Below are positions 21,301 through 30,818 of a stretch of 64,000 nucleotides of DNA, one piece after another (position 1 is the stretch's first letter; each line of letters begins with the position of its first letter). Both the position numbers and the translations under genes were made by a program. Source of the stretch: Sulfurimonas sp. GTDB taxonomy: Bacteria > Campylobacterota > Campylobacteria > Campylobacterales > Sulfurimonadaceae. Where the stretch lies: contig JAUZRZ010000007.1 in assembly GCA_030949945.1 (NCBI GenBank), positions 1 to 64,000 on the forward strand. Direction: 5' to 3'. The notes under the pieces were generated by a model. That model was not told the origin of the DNA. It saw only the letters and a list, made by a program, of their open reading frames with translations, and made no database searches.

Positions 21301-22954
21301 CTAATTTTTTATACAACGTACTGGGAAGCCAGCCGCACGTATAGGTTCTAGATAGCTGCTCGAAGCGCTCATGAAATAAACAGAAGCTCCATTAGTAGAA
21401 GCAGTAGTATCACTTGACCAAAGATACGCAGCATGTAAACTGACAATAGCATTTGAATCTCGCTCACCAGACTGTGGTATTTTAAGAAAACTATCAAATG
21501 CTAGTGGTGAAGTAGTGATACTTCTGCATTTAATGTATCATTTTGAAGTTCTGCACTTGTTGGTACACGATAACCAATTGGACAAATAGATGTTCCATCA
21601 GTTTTGGACCATAAAGCTGTCCTTAGTGCTCCAATGTCATCAACTCCAGCAGTTAGCCAATCCCCAGCAATTTGGACAAAACTTCCACCAGTTGCACCTG
21701 TTGCTGGGAGTGCACTTAAGCGACTCGCTGTATCTGCATTTGTAATTTTTTCATGTCCATCAGTTATTCTACCCCATTGGTAGTAGTCTCCAAAACAACT
21801 TTCTTGAGAGGTTACATAACTGGCGTCATCAGAAAAATCGGCTCTATTTATGTCACATACTTGAGAAGCACCTAAGTTTCTGTCTAGCCATGTTCTTCCT
21901 GTAGCAGGAGATATTACAGTACCGTATGTTATTCCATTATGAGTTATAGTTATTACTGGCCAAGTTGGTTCTGTTACACCACCTGCATTTAAAGAAAAGT
22001 CAGTATTCAATGTAACATTAGCTACATCCCAAGAACTTAAGTCTTGACTAAACGCAGTAGCTCCAGAAAATGTTTGTGTCATATCTGTAACACTAGAAGT
22101 ATTCCAGTCACTTATGTTTTGGTCAAACGCAGCCGCTCCATAAAACATTTGATACATACTTGTAACACTAGAAGTATCCCAGCCACTTATGTCTAAGTTA
22201 AAAGTAGCAAAACTTCCGCTTCCGCCATTAACAAATAATGTTGACATATTTGTAATAGCTGAAGTGTCTGCGTTTATGATTTGCAGTGCTAGTTCCTCTT
22301 TAGAATAGGATCAAGATCTGATGAATACTCGACGATTAGAGCTTTTAACTCAAGTACAGTAAGTGAATACTCAATATGATCTGGGTAAGTTTGTGTAATA
22401 TAAGTCTTTAGAGTCGTTAGTGCGTCTACTTCGCTTACAGTTTTTGCTGTATAGTTAATATCAGATGCTTGAGCAAAGGCTCTGTCGGCTATAAGCGTCA
22501 TGTTTAAGTCGGCAGAAGAGATGTTTATGTCCGTTCCATCAAAGTTAGCCGCTACATTTGGATTTAGAACTATACTTATGTTCGCATCGGCATTTGTGTT
22601 GAGAGATTGTAAAATTCTCGCTATGTTTGTTGTTTTTTGTGTTGGAGCTATAAAGTTTGTAGTTCCACCTAGGTTATAGGGTGACATGATAGGAGCACAA
22701 AGCATAGAACCAAGTTCTAAATCTCCTATAAGAAAAGTACAAGTTTCTCCAGAGTTATACTCTAGTTTTCCATCTGTATCTGTTACTCCGGAACTTGAGT
22801 TGGTTGTAAAAGCTAAGCCTGCTACGGGAGAGTCTATAAACTGTCCTGTGAGTGTTTGAGTTCCAGCTAAAGTGCTGTTAGAGCCACTGTTAGAACAAGA
22901 GACTATTCCAAGTGATAGCATCGCTATACTTAATGTAGATATGATTTTATTCAT
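21301..22954 (-). CDS. Surface lipoprotein with BspA-like repeats and FISUMP-like end (frameshifted)
   Basis: The amino end (MNKIISTLSIAML...) has a lipobox IVSCS and a mature domain of about 200 residues. After a slip near 22290 come BspA/DUF285-type repeats with the signature DTSSVTSMYQMFYGAAAFDQ and WNTSSVTDMTQTFSGA. The last third resembles the Fibrobacter major paralogous domain (GRTWLDRNLGASQVC ... CPIGYRVPTSAEL). After a second slip near 21510 it ends in RAAGFPVRCIKN. The domain mix is best known from Bacteroidota and related phyla, which hints at transfer. An operator-like repeat lies 43 bases before the start codon, matching one before the two-component genes, so it is probably their target. 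Likely at the cell surface; function unknown. Confidence 0.8.
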
Positions 22955-22997
22955 CTTTTTTTCCTTGTATAATTTAGGTTCGAATATTATAAACTAT

Positions 22998-23017
22998 TGA
23001 GGTCTTAGCGAGGTTTA
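22998..23017 (-). promoter_or_regulatory. OmpR-type direct-repeat operator before the lipoprotein
   Basis: The minus strand reads TAAACCTCGCTAAGACCTCA, containing two ARACCTC half-sites 11 bases apart, the usual spacing for OmpR-family dimers. Six bases later is TATAAT, so the site covers the -35 region of the lipoprotein gene. The same 20-mer, with one change, lies before the kinase gene at 25574. Confidence 0.6.
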
Positions 23018-23690
23018 GAGCTTTACTTTGTATCCAAGTTCAGGGAAAGTTTCAATAAAATCTTTTCCAAATTTTTTTCTTATACGAAAAAGTAGATTTT
23101 TTAAAGCGGAAGCACTCATAGGTTCCAATCCATATACGGCGTCTCCTATCATATCTTTACTGAGAATATATCCTTTTTTTCTATTGCAAGAACTAAAAAT
23201 AGATACTCTCTTGAAGTTAGTGATACCTCTGTATTGTCTTCGTAAAGAAGTTTTTTATCAGTATCAAGATAAAAATTATTCTTTATCTTGTAGATACTAC
23301 TTTTGCGTATGATTTAAATTATCTGTACATCTACTCAGAGCTTCTTCTAGTCTTTGTAAATCCAAAGGTTTCACAATGTAGTCTATTACTCCAAGTTTTA
23401 TGGCTTTAAACAGGTACTTTTCATCTTTAAAAGCCTGAGAGTATTACAATTGGGGTATTGTTCTCATCACTCTTAAGAGTTGTTATAAAATCTAGTCCAT
23501 TCTCTTTTTCTAAGTGTATATCACTCATAATAACATCAATTTTTTTTGTTCTAATTGTTTCAAGTGCATCTTTAATATTTGTTCTAAAATATATTGTTTT
23601 AAAATACAGTTCTAATGTTTCTATAAAAGCAGAGGCAACTTCTTTATCGTCTTCTAGTAATAATACATTGCATTTTTCTAAAATTTTCAT
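23015..23690 (-). CDS. OmpR-family response regulator (frameshifted)
   Basis: The receiver domain is seen in 23427-23690: NVLLLEDDKEVAS (acidic pocket), the phospho-acceptor Asp in IDVIMSDIHLEKENG and the Thr/Ser region PIVILSGF. After a slip near 23430 the frame continues through YIVKPLDLQRLEEAL (conserved Lys) into a winged-helix DNA-binding domain. That domain includes LTSREYLFLVLA, SASALKNLLFRIRKKFG and TFPELGYKVKL. Total is about 225 aa, normal. The ATG overlaps the kinase stop (ATGA). Its stop codon lies inside the operator before the lipoprotein gene. It probably binds the two 20-bp sites described here. Confidence 0.85.
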
Positions 23691-25533
23691 CTAATATCTT
23701 TTAGTGTAACAGTAAATTTCGCACCACCATTTTCATTTTTCACACCAATAGTAGAACTGTAAGTATCTAAAATATTTTTAACCATATATAATCCGATTCC
23801 TGATTGAGAATTTACTCTACCACTTACAAATGGGTCAAAAATATCATTTATTGGTTTCATTTTTACTCCACCTGCATTGTCAATTACTTCTATAATTACA
23901 TCACTGCTTTTTTTATAATAATTTATAATAATTTTTGGTTTTTTTATCTGACGTTCGATAAAAATATGTTTTGCATTTGAAATAAGAGCTAGTATGATTT
24001 GCGATATATCATTTTGTACACCATAAAAGGAAAGCTCTTCATCTCCTTTTATAATAAGATCTATTTGGTAGCTAAGTAAATCTTTATCTATAATCTGTTG
24101 AATACTTTGGATTGCATTTAGAATCTTAAAACTAGTTTTTATCTTTTTAGGATTATAAAATGAAGAAAAATTATCGATGGTTTCAGCCATAAACTTTATG
24201 GCTTGCTTACTCTTTTGCTATATTTGTTTCGATTTGCTCTCTTGGAATCTCTATCCCTTTTTTAGTTTCGCTTCATTTAAAGTTACCAATGATGATAAAG
24301 ATGCTAGAGGTGCTCTCCATTGATGAGTAATGTAAACAAGTAGTTCACCCAAGGCAAGCCTGTTTTTCACTTTGATACATTATGGATTTTTGTAATATAT
24401 TCTCTTTTTTGTATCTGTTTTATATAATAAGAGACTAATATAGAGTAGATAATTATCTCATACATAGAGCCATACATAATGCCGTACCTAGCAATATAGG
24501 AGTACTCTATAAGCCCGAGAAAAAGAGATGACCAAACTATTGTAACTATTACTGGTGGTATAGTAGCTATACTGTAATGGTATATAAAAGGTACGTGTCT
24601 GTAGATTGCCCAAAGAAGTATGGATAGACCAATAATTGACCCATAAATCATTGAGTAGTAAAGAGTTTGCATATATTCATATATAGAAGAGGTCAATAGC
24701 ACATATAAAAAAGTAATTAAAAAGTAATAATTGAAAAATTAAAATATATATGTATGTAAGGCATTGTTTTTTTCGTGTTTAAAATATTTTGAGTTAAGAG
24801 ATAAAAAAATACCATTTTAGTAAAAATAGCATAGTAGAAATATTTATAAAACTCAACACTGCTTGGAAAAAATTCTATAAAAACTCCAGCCTGTGCCATA
24901 GTGAAAATACTAAGACTAAATACCATTATATAATAATAGAGATATTGAATATATCTTAGAGCAAAATATAGGTAAATATTATATATGAAAAGAGCGCCCA
25001 TAACTCCTAAAAAGATTGCAAAAAGTATATGTAAATTTTTTTTAGACTTATAATAATTTTCCTCATCAAAGATATTGATATTTATGATGAATGAGTTTTT
25101 GTTGAGTACTTTGCTAAAAAAGTGTAAGTTTCTCCCTTTTTAACATCCACTTTGAGTAAAGCGTCAAAAGCATTAGTCTCTATGTTTTCAACACCACTTT
25201 TTATCTTTTTTAAGAGTTTTGTATCTTTGAAGAAATAGAGTTCAATATCTGTGACACTTACTGTATCTACATGTTGTATATATAATTTTTTTATATCGCT
25301 ATTAATGGTAATATCTGTTTTAACCCAAATAGTTTTATTTTTGCTGAGTCCAAATGAATGTTTATTTGGAGTGGTTTTGTAAATGCTTGATTTAAAATAG
25401 TATTTATATCGTATTGGTTTTTAGTATCTTCTAGATACTGAAGATTGAAGTCTGTTATGTTTGCATGTTCAGTATTTACCTCTAATGAAAAAAGAGAATA
25501 TGTAAATAATATGATCAAGATTAGTTGTTTCAA
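23687..25533 (-). CDS. Sensor histidine kinase with 7TMR-DISM-like input (frameshifted)
   Basis: Pieces in different frames make one kinase. After a signal-like start (TTG 25533, behind AAGG) comes a periplasmic domain of the 7TMR-DISM kind, then a multi-helix membrane region (24367-25001). The phospho-acceptor region is GELLVYITHQWRAPLASL near 24330, and the ATPase domain (23687-24190) has N-box-like QIILALISNAKHIF, IDNAGGVK and SGIGLYMVKNIL. Slips occur near 25300, 25010, 24710, 24370 and 24200. 7TMR-DISM receptors are thought to sense extracellular ligands such as carbohydrates. It couples to the response regulator by an ATGA overlap. Confidence 0.8.
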
Positions 25534-25573
25534 AAAGAGCCTTAATTTTATAAAATAGTATATCCTAACATAC

Positions 25574-25593
25574 TGAGGTCTTAGCAAGGTTTA
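25574..25593 (-). promoter_or_regulatory. OmpR-type direct-repeat operator before the kinase operon
   Basis: The minus strand reads TAAACCTTGCTAAGACCTCA, differing by one base from the site before the lipoprotein gene. It holds two ACCT half-sites 11 bases apart and lies 40 bases before the TTG start. TAGGAT sits at the position of the -10 box seen in the other promoter. This suggests the two-component operon controls itself and the lipoprotein. Confidence 0.6.
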
Positions 25594-25594
25594 T

Positions 25595-25930
25595 TTATAA
25601 ATGTAGAGAAATGCTATATCCATATTCCTTAATAAAATACTTACTTCGCCCAATTTTTATACTATTTAATATTCCGATTTTCTCTATCTCTCTTAGATAA
25701 ATAGATGCACGGTAAAGTTCATCATGTGTCGTAATGATATTCTCTATCTCACTACTATCTTTTGCCTCTTGTAAAACCAAAGAGTTTATCAAAATAGCTT
25801 GATTAGGAATGATTTTGGCAACACCATTGAGTTTTGCTAAAGCACGATTTGCAGAGATAGTTTTTTTAAGTACAGCTCTTGTCTCTATCTCTTGGATGAG
25901 GGGTAAGGGCGATGGGATAAACTCTTTCAT
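25595..25930 (-). pseudogene. Fic-family protein remnant with catalytic core deleted
   Basis: The first ~75 residues match the Fic/DOC amino-terminal domain (LPLIQEIETRAVLKKTISANRALA, SLVLQEAKDSSEIENI, TTHDELYRA). The next residues, SIYLREIEKIGILNSIKIGRSKYFI, match the winged-helix end of the same family. The HPFxxGNGR AMP-transfer core that normally lies between them is absent, so about 200 residues appear to have been deleted in frame. The product cannot AMPylate. Its ATG overlaps the stop of the aminotransferase gene (ATGA). Confidence 0.75.
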
Positions 25931-26952
25931 ATTAGGTTTAACTTATCATCTACAATAGTGTTTAGAGCCTTTTTTAAAGCCTTATGAGCTTCTTTACCCT
26001 TAACAGCAAAACGCAGCCAGTTGTTGTTGAGGTAGTCAAAACTTGCACATTTTCTTACAAGTATCTTCTGCTCTAAAAGTTTTTGCCAAAGTTGTTCACC
26101 ATCTGCTGCGTATGTGAGGATAAAGTTAGAGTCACTCTCTACTATTTCTGTGAAGAGCTTTAGACTCTGTGAGTATGTTTACTAGCTCTTCTTTTTGTGT
26201 CTTATGCAGTTCTCTACTCTTTAGTGCAAAGTTCTCATCAGATAAACGCTGTTTTAAAAAGTTTACATCAAGACTTGAGAGGTGCCAAAGTGGGATTGAG
26301 AGTTTTTGGATATTATTTTTGTTTGAAAATATAGCTCCGACTCGCACACCAGCACAAGAGTAAAACTTTGGAGAATGACTGGATGATATAGAGTAGCTTG
26401 TAGCTAGTTATCTCTTCTCGCATTGAATCTAATGCTTCAAACTCTAAAAAACTCTCATCTAAGATGATAGTACAATCAAGCTCTATCCAAGAACGGATAA
26501 GCTCTTTGATATTTTTATAGTAAGTGCCTTCGGGTGTAGAAGGGTTTACGAAAACAACTATGGAGTCTTCAAGAGGTGCCTGCGTCTCATCTTCTATTCG
26601 GTTGATTTTATAGATATTTTTTTTCGTAGCTGAATGCTGCTTTTTCATATTCACCATATAAAGGAGCATACAAAAAGACATTTTTGCGTTTAAGTGAAGA
26701 AAAAAGCTCATATATAGCCGCTGTTGCACCACTAAAGAGTGCTATCTGACTCTTTTTTATTGCATACTTTTGTGCTAAAAATCCACGAAACTCTTTGTAC
26801 TCACTATCTGGGTAGGTAGCGACTTCTTTACTAGATATGGTCAACTCTATCTCTGGTTGATAGAGATTTATGTTTGAAGATAAGTCTATTAAGTCCTCAG
26901 GTTTACACTCAATTCTCTTAGCATATTTATATATGTTGGCACCGTGTTTCAT
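25927..26952 (-). CDS. CobC/CobD-type class I aminotransferase (frameshifted)
   Basis: The opening MKHGANIYKYAKRI and DLIDLSSNINLY match threonine-phosphate decarboxylase (CobD), which makes the aminopropanol linker of cobalamin. FSGATAAIYELFSSL is the cofactor phosphate region, FVNPSTPEGTYY and CTIILDESFLEF are typical fold-type I positions, and SFSK holds the PLP lysine. Slips fall near 26650, 26340 and 26130. Joined length is about 340 aa, fitting the family. The neighbouring Cys-rich protein resembles a domain linked to cobalamin enzymes. Histidinol-phosphate aminotransferase is the other option. Confidence 0.72.
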
Positions 26953-27155
26953 ACTTCTATGTCATCCCAAAACTCATCATAAGAGAGATTTGTCATCGTA
27001 TTTTCATTCTCTATATCTTGTTCTAATAGCTTTTTTTGCTGCGTTTGAAAGTAAAGTTGGAGTGCCTCATTTATCATAGTAGATTCATCTTTTTTAAGAA
27101 TCTCTTTGTAAATATCAAGGTCTTCATAGTTGTCTTGGTTTATGGATATATTCAT
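26949..27155 (-). CDS. Small antitoxin-like protein
   Basis: The 68-aa protein has an amino-terminal beta-helix pattern ending in STMINEALQLYFQTQQKK, as in ribbon-helix-helix antitoxins, followed by an acidic tail ending SYDEFWDDIEV. No toxin gene is next to it. The 3' end overlaps the aminotransferase ATG by four bases. It could be a lone antitoxin or an unrelated small regulator. Confidence 0.5.
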   Translation of the reverse strand: MNISINQDNYEDLDIYKEILKKDESTMINEALQLYFQTQQKKLLEQDIENENTMTNLSYDEFWDDIEV

Positions 27156-27168
27156 AATGGTATTTTAG

Positions 27169-27594
27169 CTAAAGCGGACAGTTTTTCATAGCCTTAGTCC
27201 ACTCTAAGTCAAAGTGCTTCTCAACATAAGTACGATGATGAGGCACTCCACATTTTGAGCAGTCTTGGTGTATTGCATCGCCATAGAGACCTTGACTTCC
27301 ATCTTTGGACTCTATGCTACAAACACTGTACTGGGTATTTTTGTCTATCTTTTGTATGCCAGCATCATCAAAACGAAAATTTGGACAAGCACAGAGGTAG
27401 CAGTTAAGACTCTCCATATCATGACACTTTTTACTCTCTTTATAAAGCGGACAAAACTCAGGTTCTGCACTTAGCATATTTTCAAAGTCAAAGTAGTCTA
27501 TTATTTGCTCTTTTGTGTAGTTTTTAGCCATCAGTTTAGTAACTATGATTTTATGTTTGGCAGCATGTTCTTTGAACCAAGATGTGTAACTCAA
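27169..27594 (-). CDS. Cysteine-rich small metal-binding protein
   Basis: The 141-aa product is dense in cysteines: FCPLYKESKKCHDMESLNCYLCACPNF and QDCSKCGVPHHRTYVEKHF. The first cluster resembles the Cys-rich small domain (PF04071), sometimes attached to CobD-like enzymes, which fits the cobalamin-type aminotransferase next door. The spacing suggests zinc or an iron-sulfur cluster. Direct function is unknown. Confidence 0.6.
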   Translation of the reverse strand: MSYTSWFKEHAAKHKIIVTKLMAKNYTKEQIIDYFDFENMLSAEPEFCPLYKESKKCHDMESLNCYLCACPNFRFDDAGIQKIDKNTQYSVCSIESKDGSQGLYGDAIHQDCSKCGVPHHRTYVEKHFDLEWTKAMKNCPL

Positions 27595-27664
27595 GTGATT
27601 CCTTTTTAAAAGTATATCCTAAAAAAAGGTATAATTTTATAATTCTTTCATAAGGCTATATACA

Positions 27665-28045
27665 ATGAAAAAACAAAAATTCTCTTATCACTTTACTCCT
27701 GCTGGGATTACTTCAAACTTCGTACCCTTGCTTGTTATTTTGTATGCTAAAGAAGATATTGACTTGAAAGATTTTGAGTATAAAATGTGGAATGTGCTAC
27801 AGGTATGCTCTTACGATAGAGAAGATAAAGAAAACTTGCAAGAGCTTATCATAGAATACTCTGAGACTTATGAGTGTGAAGAGTATGTTTTTGCTTATGG
27901 AGATATAGGGGCTATTGAGGGTGGTGTTTTAGAGGGGATTATCTCTAAAGAGAACACTCTATATGCAAGTTCATCTGAGCTAAACGATAGAGAAAAGATT
28001 AAAAAAGTTTTAGATGAGTTTGAGAAGATGTCGCCTGAGCTTTAA
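27665..28045 (+). CDS. Conserved hypothetical protein
   Basis: A 126-aa soluble acidic protein with mixed helix and strand pattern and no signal peptide. It starts at an ATG about 60 bases after the divergent Cys-rich gene and overlaps the next convergent gene by four bases. Codon use and clean frame suggest a real gene. No family recognised. Confidence 0.55.
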   Translation: MKKQKFSYHFTPAGITSNFVPLLVILYAKEDIDLKDFEYKMWNVLQVCSYDREDKENLQELIIEYSETYECEEYVFAYGDIGAIEGGVLEGIISKENTLYASSSELNDREKIKKVLDEFEKMSPEL

Positions 28046-28467
28046 ACTACACTCTCTTGTATCTGTTGAAGCTCCTCGTTACTAAGGGCTAGATTACAGA
28101 GTTCTTTGACTAGTAGTAAAAAGTTTTGGGTGTTTTTGTCGGGATTGTAGTCTGTAATTACAATTTTATGATTATAAAAAAACTCTTCAATATCAGAGTC
28201 ACAGGTATAATCCATAAGTGCTTTATAGGCTCTGTAAATAGCATTAGCCTCTAAAGATATATCTTCACAGCCCTCTATAGTAAAAACTCTGCAGGTTTGA
28301 GGGACAATAGATAAGAGAGGGTCATCTTCTATGCGATAAATAGAGTTTTCTGTCTCAATAGAGACTCTTTTTTGGCTCTTTTTTTTGCGATGTTGTTCTT
28401 TTATGAGATTAGCAACGGCATCCTCATCCCAAAAACCACCCTCATCACCACCTTCAAAACCACCCAT
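28042..28467 (-). CDS. Conserved hypothetical protein
   Basis: The 141-aa product starts with an unusual acidic glycine-rich run (MGGFEGGDEGGFWDED), then a basic stretch (HRKKKSQKR) and an alpha/beta domain with four cysteines. It lies three bases after the NifU-like gene in the same direction, so they probably share a transcript and perhaps a link to iron-sulfur metabolism. The function is not recognised. Confidence 0.5.
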   Translation of the reverse strand: MGGFEGGDEGGFWDEDAVANLIKEQHRKKKSQKRVSIETENSIYRIEDDPLLSIVPQTCRVFTIEGCEDISLEANAIYRAYKALMDYTCDSDIEEFFYNHKIVITDYNPDKNTQNFLLLVKELCNLALSNEELQQIQESVV

Positions 28468-28470
28468 TTT

Positions 28471-28761
28471 TTATACTGCGAAAACTCTTATGTCATTAGT
28501 CTCAAGTTGTCCATTTAAAATTCTTTGAATAGAAGTTAAAGTACCACCAGAACTCTCACATGAACCACAAGCTCCAACATAAGAGATATAAACATCAGTG
28601 AGTCCATTTGCTTCTTTAAGGTCTATGAAGTCTAAATCTCCATTGTCTGCTTGTAAGAATTCTCTAATCTTCTCATCAATGATCGTATCGATTGCATTGA
28701 TTTTTTGGATAGTACTCATACTCTCAAAGTCGACTTTTTTTTCTTCTGTTGTGTTTTCCAT
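28471..28761 (-). CDS. NifU-like iron-sulfur scaffold protein
   Basis: The 96-aa protein is a NifU carboxyl-terminal (Nfu) domain with the cluster-binding motif GACGSCESSGGTLTSIQRIL (CxxC). Such proteins carry or store [4Fe-4S] clusters for transfer to apoproteins. An amino-terminal extension of about 20 residues is acidic. RBS is weak but the start is clear. Upstream is a divergent spacer that holds repeat copy B. Confidence 0.85.
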   Translation of the reverse strand: MENTTEEKKVDFESMSTIQKINAIDTIIDEKIREFLQADNGDLDFIDLKEANGLTDVYISYVGACGSCESSGGTLTSIQRILNGQLETNDIRVFAV

Positions 28762-28865
28762 AATAATATCTTTGTGTTGAATTTAATTGTATAATTCTAC
28801 ACTATAAATCCTATAAGCTGACTAAGATAGAAATGTTAATTTTAGAAGTTTATGTTTGTGTTTTT

Positions 28866-28963
28866 TATTACAATGAGCAAAGCCCATTATAATAGCAGGG
28901 ACACTCTGTCCCTACAACCCCCTAAAGCTATAAAAAAAGGGCTTTTTTATAGAAAAGTCAGTA
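28866..28963 (-). repeat. Three-hairpin intergenic repeat, copy B
   Basis: On the minus strand this copy runs through CCCTTTTTTATAGCTTTAGG, AGGGACAGAGTGTCCCT and TATTATAATGGGC-TTT-GCTCATTGTAATA. Stem 2 is identical to that of copies A and C while its loop differs. Stem 3 has two G-U-type pairs. It lies between divergently transcribed genes (NifU-like and asnB), so it cannot serve simply as a terminator here. Confidence 0.8.
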
Positions 28964-28996
28964 AAATCTATTACTACTTAATAAAAAGGAACTTCT

Positions 28997-30796
28997 ATGT
29001 GTGCAGTATTTGGGATTTTGGGTGAGTATAATGAAAATATTGCCAAAAATGCACTCTCAAAACTCGCACATCGTGGACCTGACTACTGTGGGATTGTACA
29101 AAAGAAGCGACTCTTTTTTGCACATCAACGCCTCAGCATACAAGACACTCATCATCGCTCTCATCAACCTCTAAAACATAAAAATATTCTGCTCTCCTTT
29201 AATGGTGAAATTTATAACTTTAAAGAGTTAAGAAAAGAGTTGGATTATGAGTTTCAAACGCAGAGTGATAGTGAGGTTATCATCGCCGCTTATCTTAAAT
29301 GGGGTGTAGATTTTGTAAGCCATCTTAGAGGGATGTTTGCTATTGCCTTGCTTGATGGGGAGACTCTTTACCTTTTTCGTGATAGGCTTGGAGAAAAACC
29401 GCTCTACTATCTCAATGGTGACTCTTTTATCTTTGCTTCAGAGATAAAAGCACTTGTTCCTTTTTTGAAAAAAGTTCAGATGGATGAAGATGCACTTATG
29501 TCCTATCTCTCGTTTTTAGCACCCACACCTCCTTATACTTTTTTTCAAGATATAAAAACCTTAGCTGCTGGAGAGTATGCTATATACTCTCATAATACTT
29601 TAGTTATTAAAAGATATTATGATATTTTATCTACTAAACCCAGTATCATTACAAGCGAGAGTGAGGCACTGTTAAGTATAGAGAGAGTTTTAGAAGAGTC
29701 TATGAGCTTGCGTTTGCATTGTGAGGCTTCAACTGCTTCTCTACTCTCAGGAGGCATAGATAGTGCAACTATAAACTACTATGCCCGAGAGCAGGGTCTG
29801 AGACTGCCAACTTATACACTGGGTTATAAAGAGTTTGCTAAGTATGATGAGAGAGAAAATGCAAAAGCGACAGCCGATTTTTTAGGAGTACAAAACAGTC
29901 AAGTTGAGATAGATGAGGCGATGTTTATTGAGGCAAGTGATAAGGTTTTAGATGGACTTGACCAACCTTTAAATGACCCTGCTGCAGTGCCTTTGTACCT
30001 TCTGTTTGAGAAGATTAAAGCAGATGGGCATAAGGTTGTTTTGAGTGGAGAGGGGAGTGATGAGCTTTTTTTAGGGTATAGACAGTATTTTGAGTATCTT
30101 GACATTGAGGGAGCAGGTAATTTAGCACATAAAAACTGGCTCAAAAAATACTTCCGTTCAAACTTTTCTATGAACCGAGAATGGGAGTGGTATAAACGTG
30201 TTTTTGATGATACCCTTCTTTTTCGAACGATGGGAGAGAAGTTTACAGACTTACAAAAGAACTCCCTGATGCGAAGAAATGTAAAAGATAATGAGTCTCT
30301 TAAATATATTCAAGAGTATAGAGATAGATTTTTAAGCTCTGAGCATACAGATGAGTCGATATGGTACAGTTACATAGACCTAAATCTTTTTCAAGCTGAA
30401 CACTTTTTAAGTAAACTCGACCGTGTAAGTATGGCTCACTCCATAGAGTCTCGCACTCCATTTTTAGACCATAAGCTTGTCGAGACAGTTTTTAGTATAG
30501 ACCCAAAACTTCGCTACAAAGAAGGTGTGACAAAAGATTTACTTAAAAAAGTGATGTATAAAAAAATCGATGAGAAGATACTCAAACGCAAGAAAAAAGG
30601 TTTTGCTAACCCTTATATGGAGTACCTTATAAACTCTAAAAAAATTGCACTTATCAAAGAAGTAAACAAAGAGACAGGCTTGTTTAAAGAAGAGAAGTTA
30701 GATGAGTATATATCTGGTGCAAGTAAGGGAAGTTTTAAGCAACATGTATGGGGTTTGTATGTCCTTTCTCATTGGATAAAGAAAAATCTATTATAA
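28997..30796 (+). CDS. asnB: Asparagine synthase (glutamine-hydrolysing)
   Basis: The 599-aa protein has a class II glutaminase domain with the catalytic Cys at position 2 (MCAVFGI), AHRGPD, HQRLSIQD and SFNGEIYNF. The synthetase domain contains the PPi loop LLSGGIDSATINYY, SGEGSDELFLGYRQ and the ESRTPFLDHKLVE region. It converts aspartate to asparagine with glutamine and ATP; in a peri-surface-polysaccharide context such enzymes may modify sugars instead, but none is seen. Strong RBS AAAAGGAA. Confidence 0.93.
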   Translation: MCAVFGILGEYNENIAKNALSKLAHRGPDYCGIVQKKRLFFAHQRLSIQDTHHRSHQPLKHKNILLSFNGEIYNFKELRKELDYEFQTQSDSEVIIAAYLKWGVDFVSHLRGMFAIALLDGETLYLFRDRLGEKPLYYLNGDSFIFASEIKALVPFLKKVQMDEDALMSYLSFLAPTPPYTFFQDIKTLAAGEYAIYSHNTLVIKRYYDILSTKPSIITSESEALLSIERVLEESMSLRLHCEASTASLLSGGIDSATINYYAREQGLRLPTYTLGYKEFAKYDERENAKATADFLGVQNSQVEIDEAMFIEASDKVLDGLDQPLNDPAAVPLYLLFEKIKADGHKVVLSGEGSDELFLGYRQYFEYLDIEGAGNLAHKNWLKKYFRSNFSMNREWEWYKRVFDDTLLFRTMGEKFTDLQKNSLMRRNVKDNESLKYIQEYRDRFLSSEHTDESIWYSYIDLNLFQAEHFLSKLDRVSMAHSIESRTPFLDHKLVETVFSIDPKLRYKEGVTKDLLKKVMYKKIDEKILKRKKKGFANPYMEYLINSKKIALIKEVNKETGLFKEEKLDEYISGASKGSFKQHVWGLYVLSHWIKKNLL

Positions 30797-30818
30797 TACA
30801 CTCTTTAAAGGAACTCAT

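Noticed and set aside
22998-25593. Two copies of the GAGGTCTTAG repeat as ends of a transposon carrying the two-component genes
   Set aside because: The copies are direct, not inverted, no transposase lies between them, and both sit at the same distance from start codons with -10-like boxes, which fits operators better.
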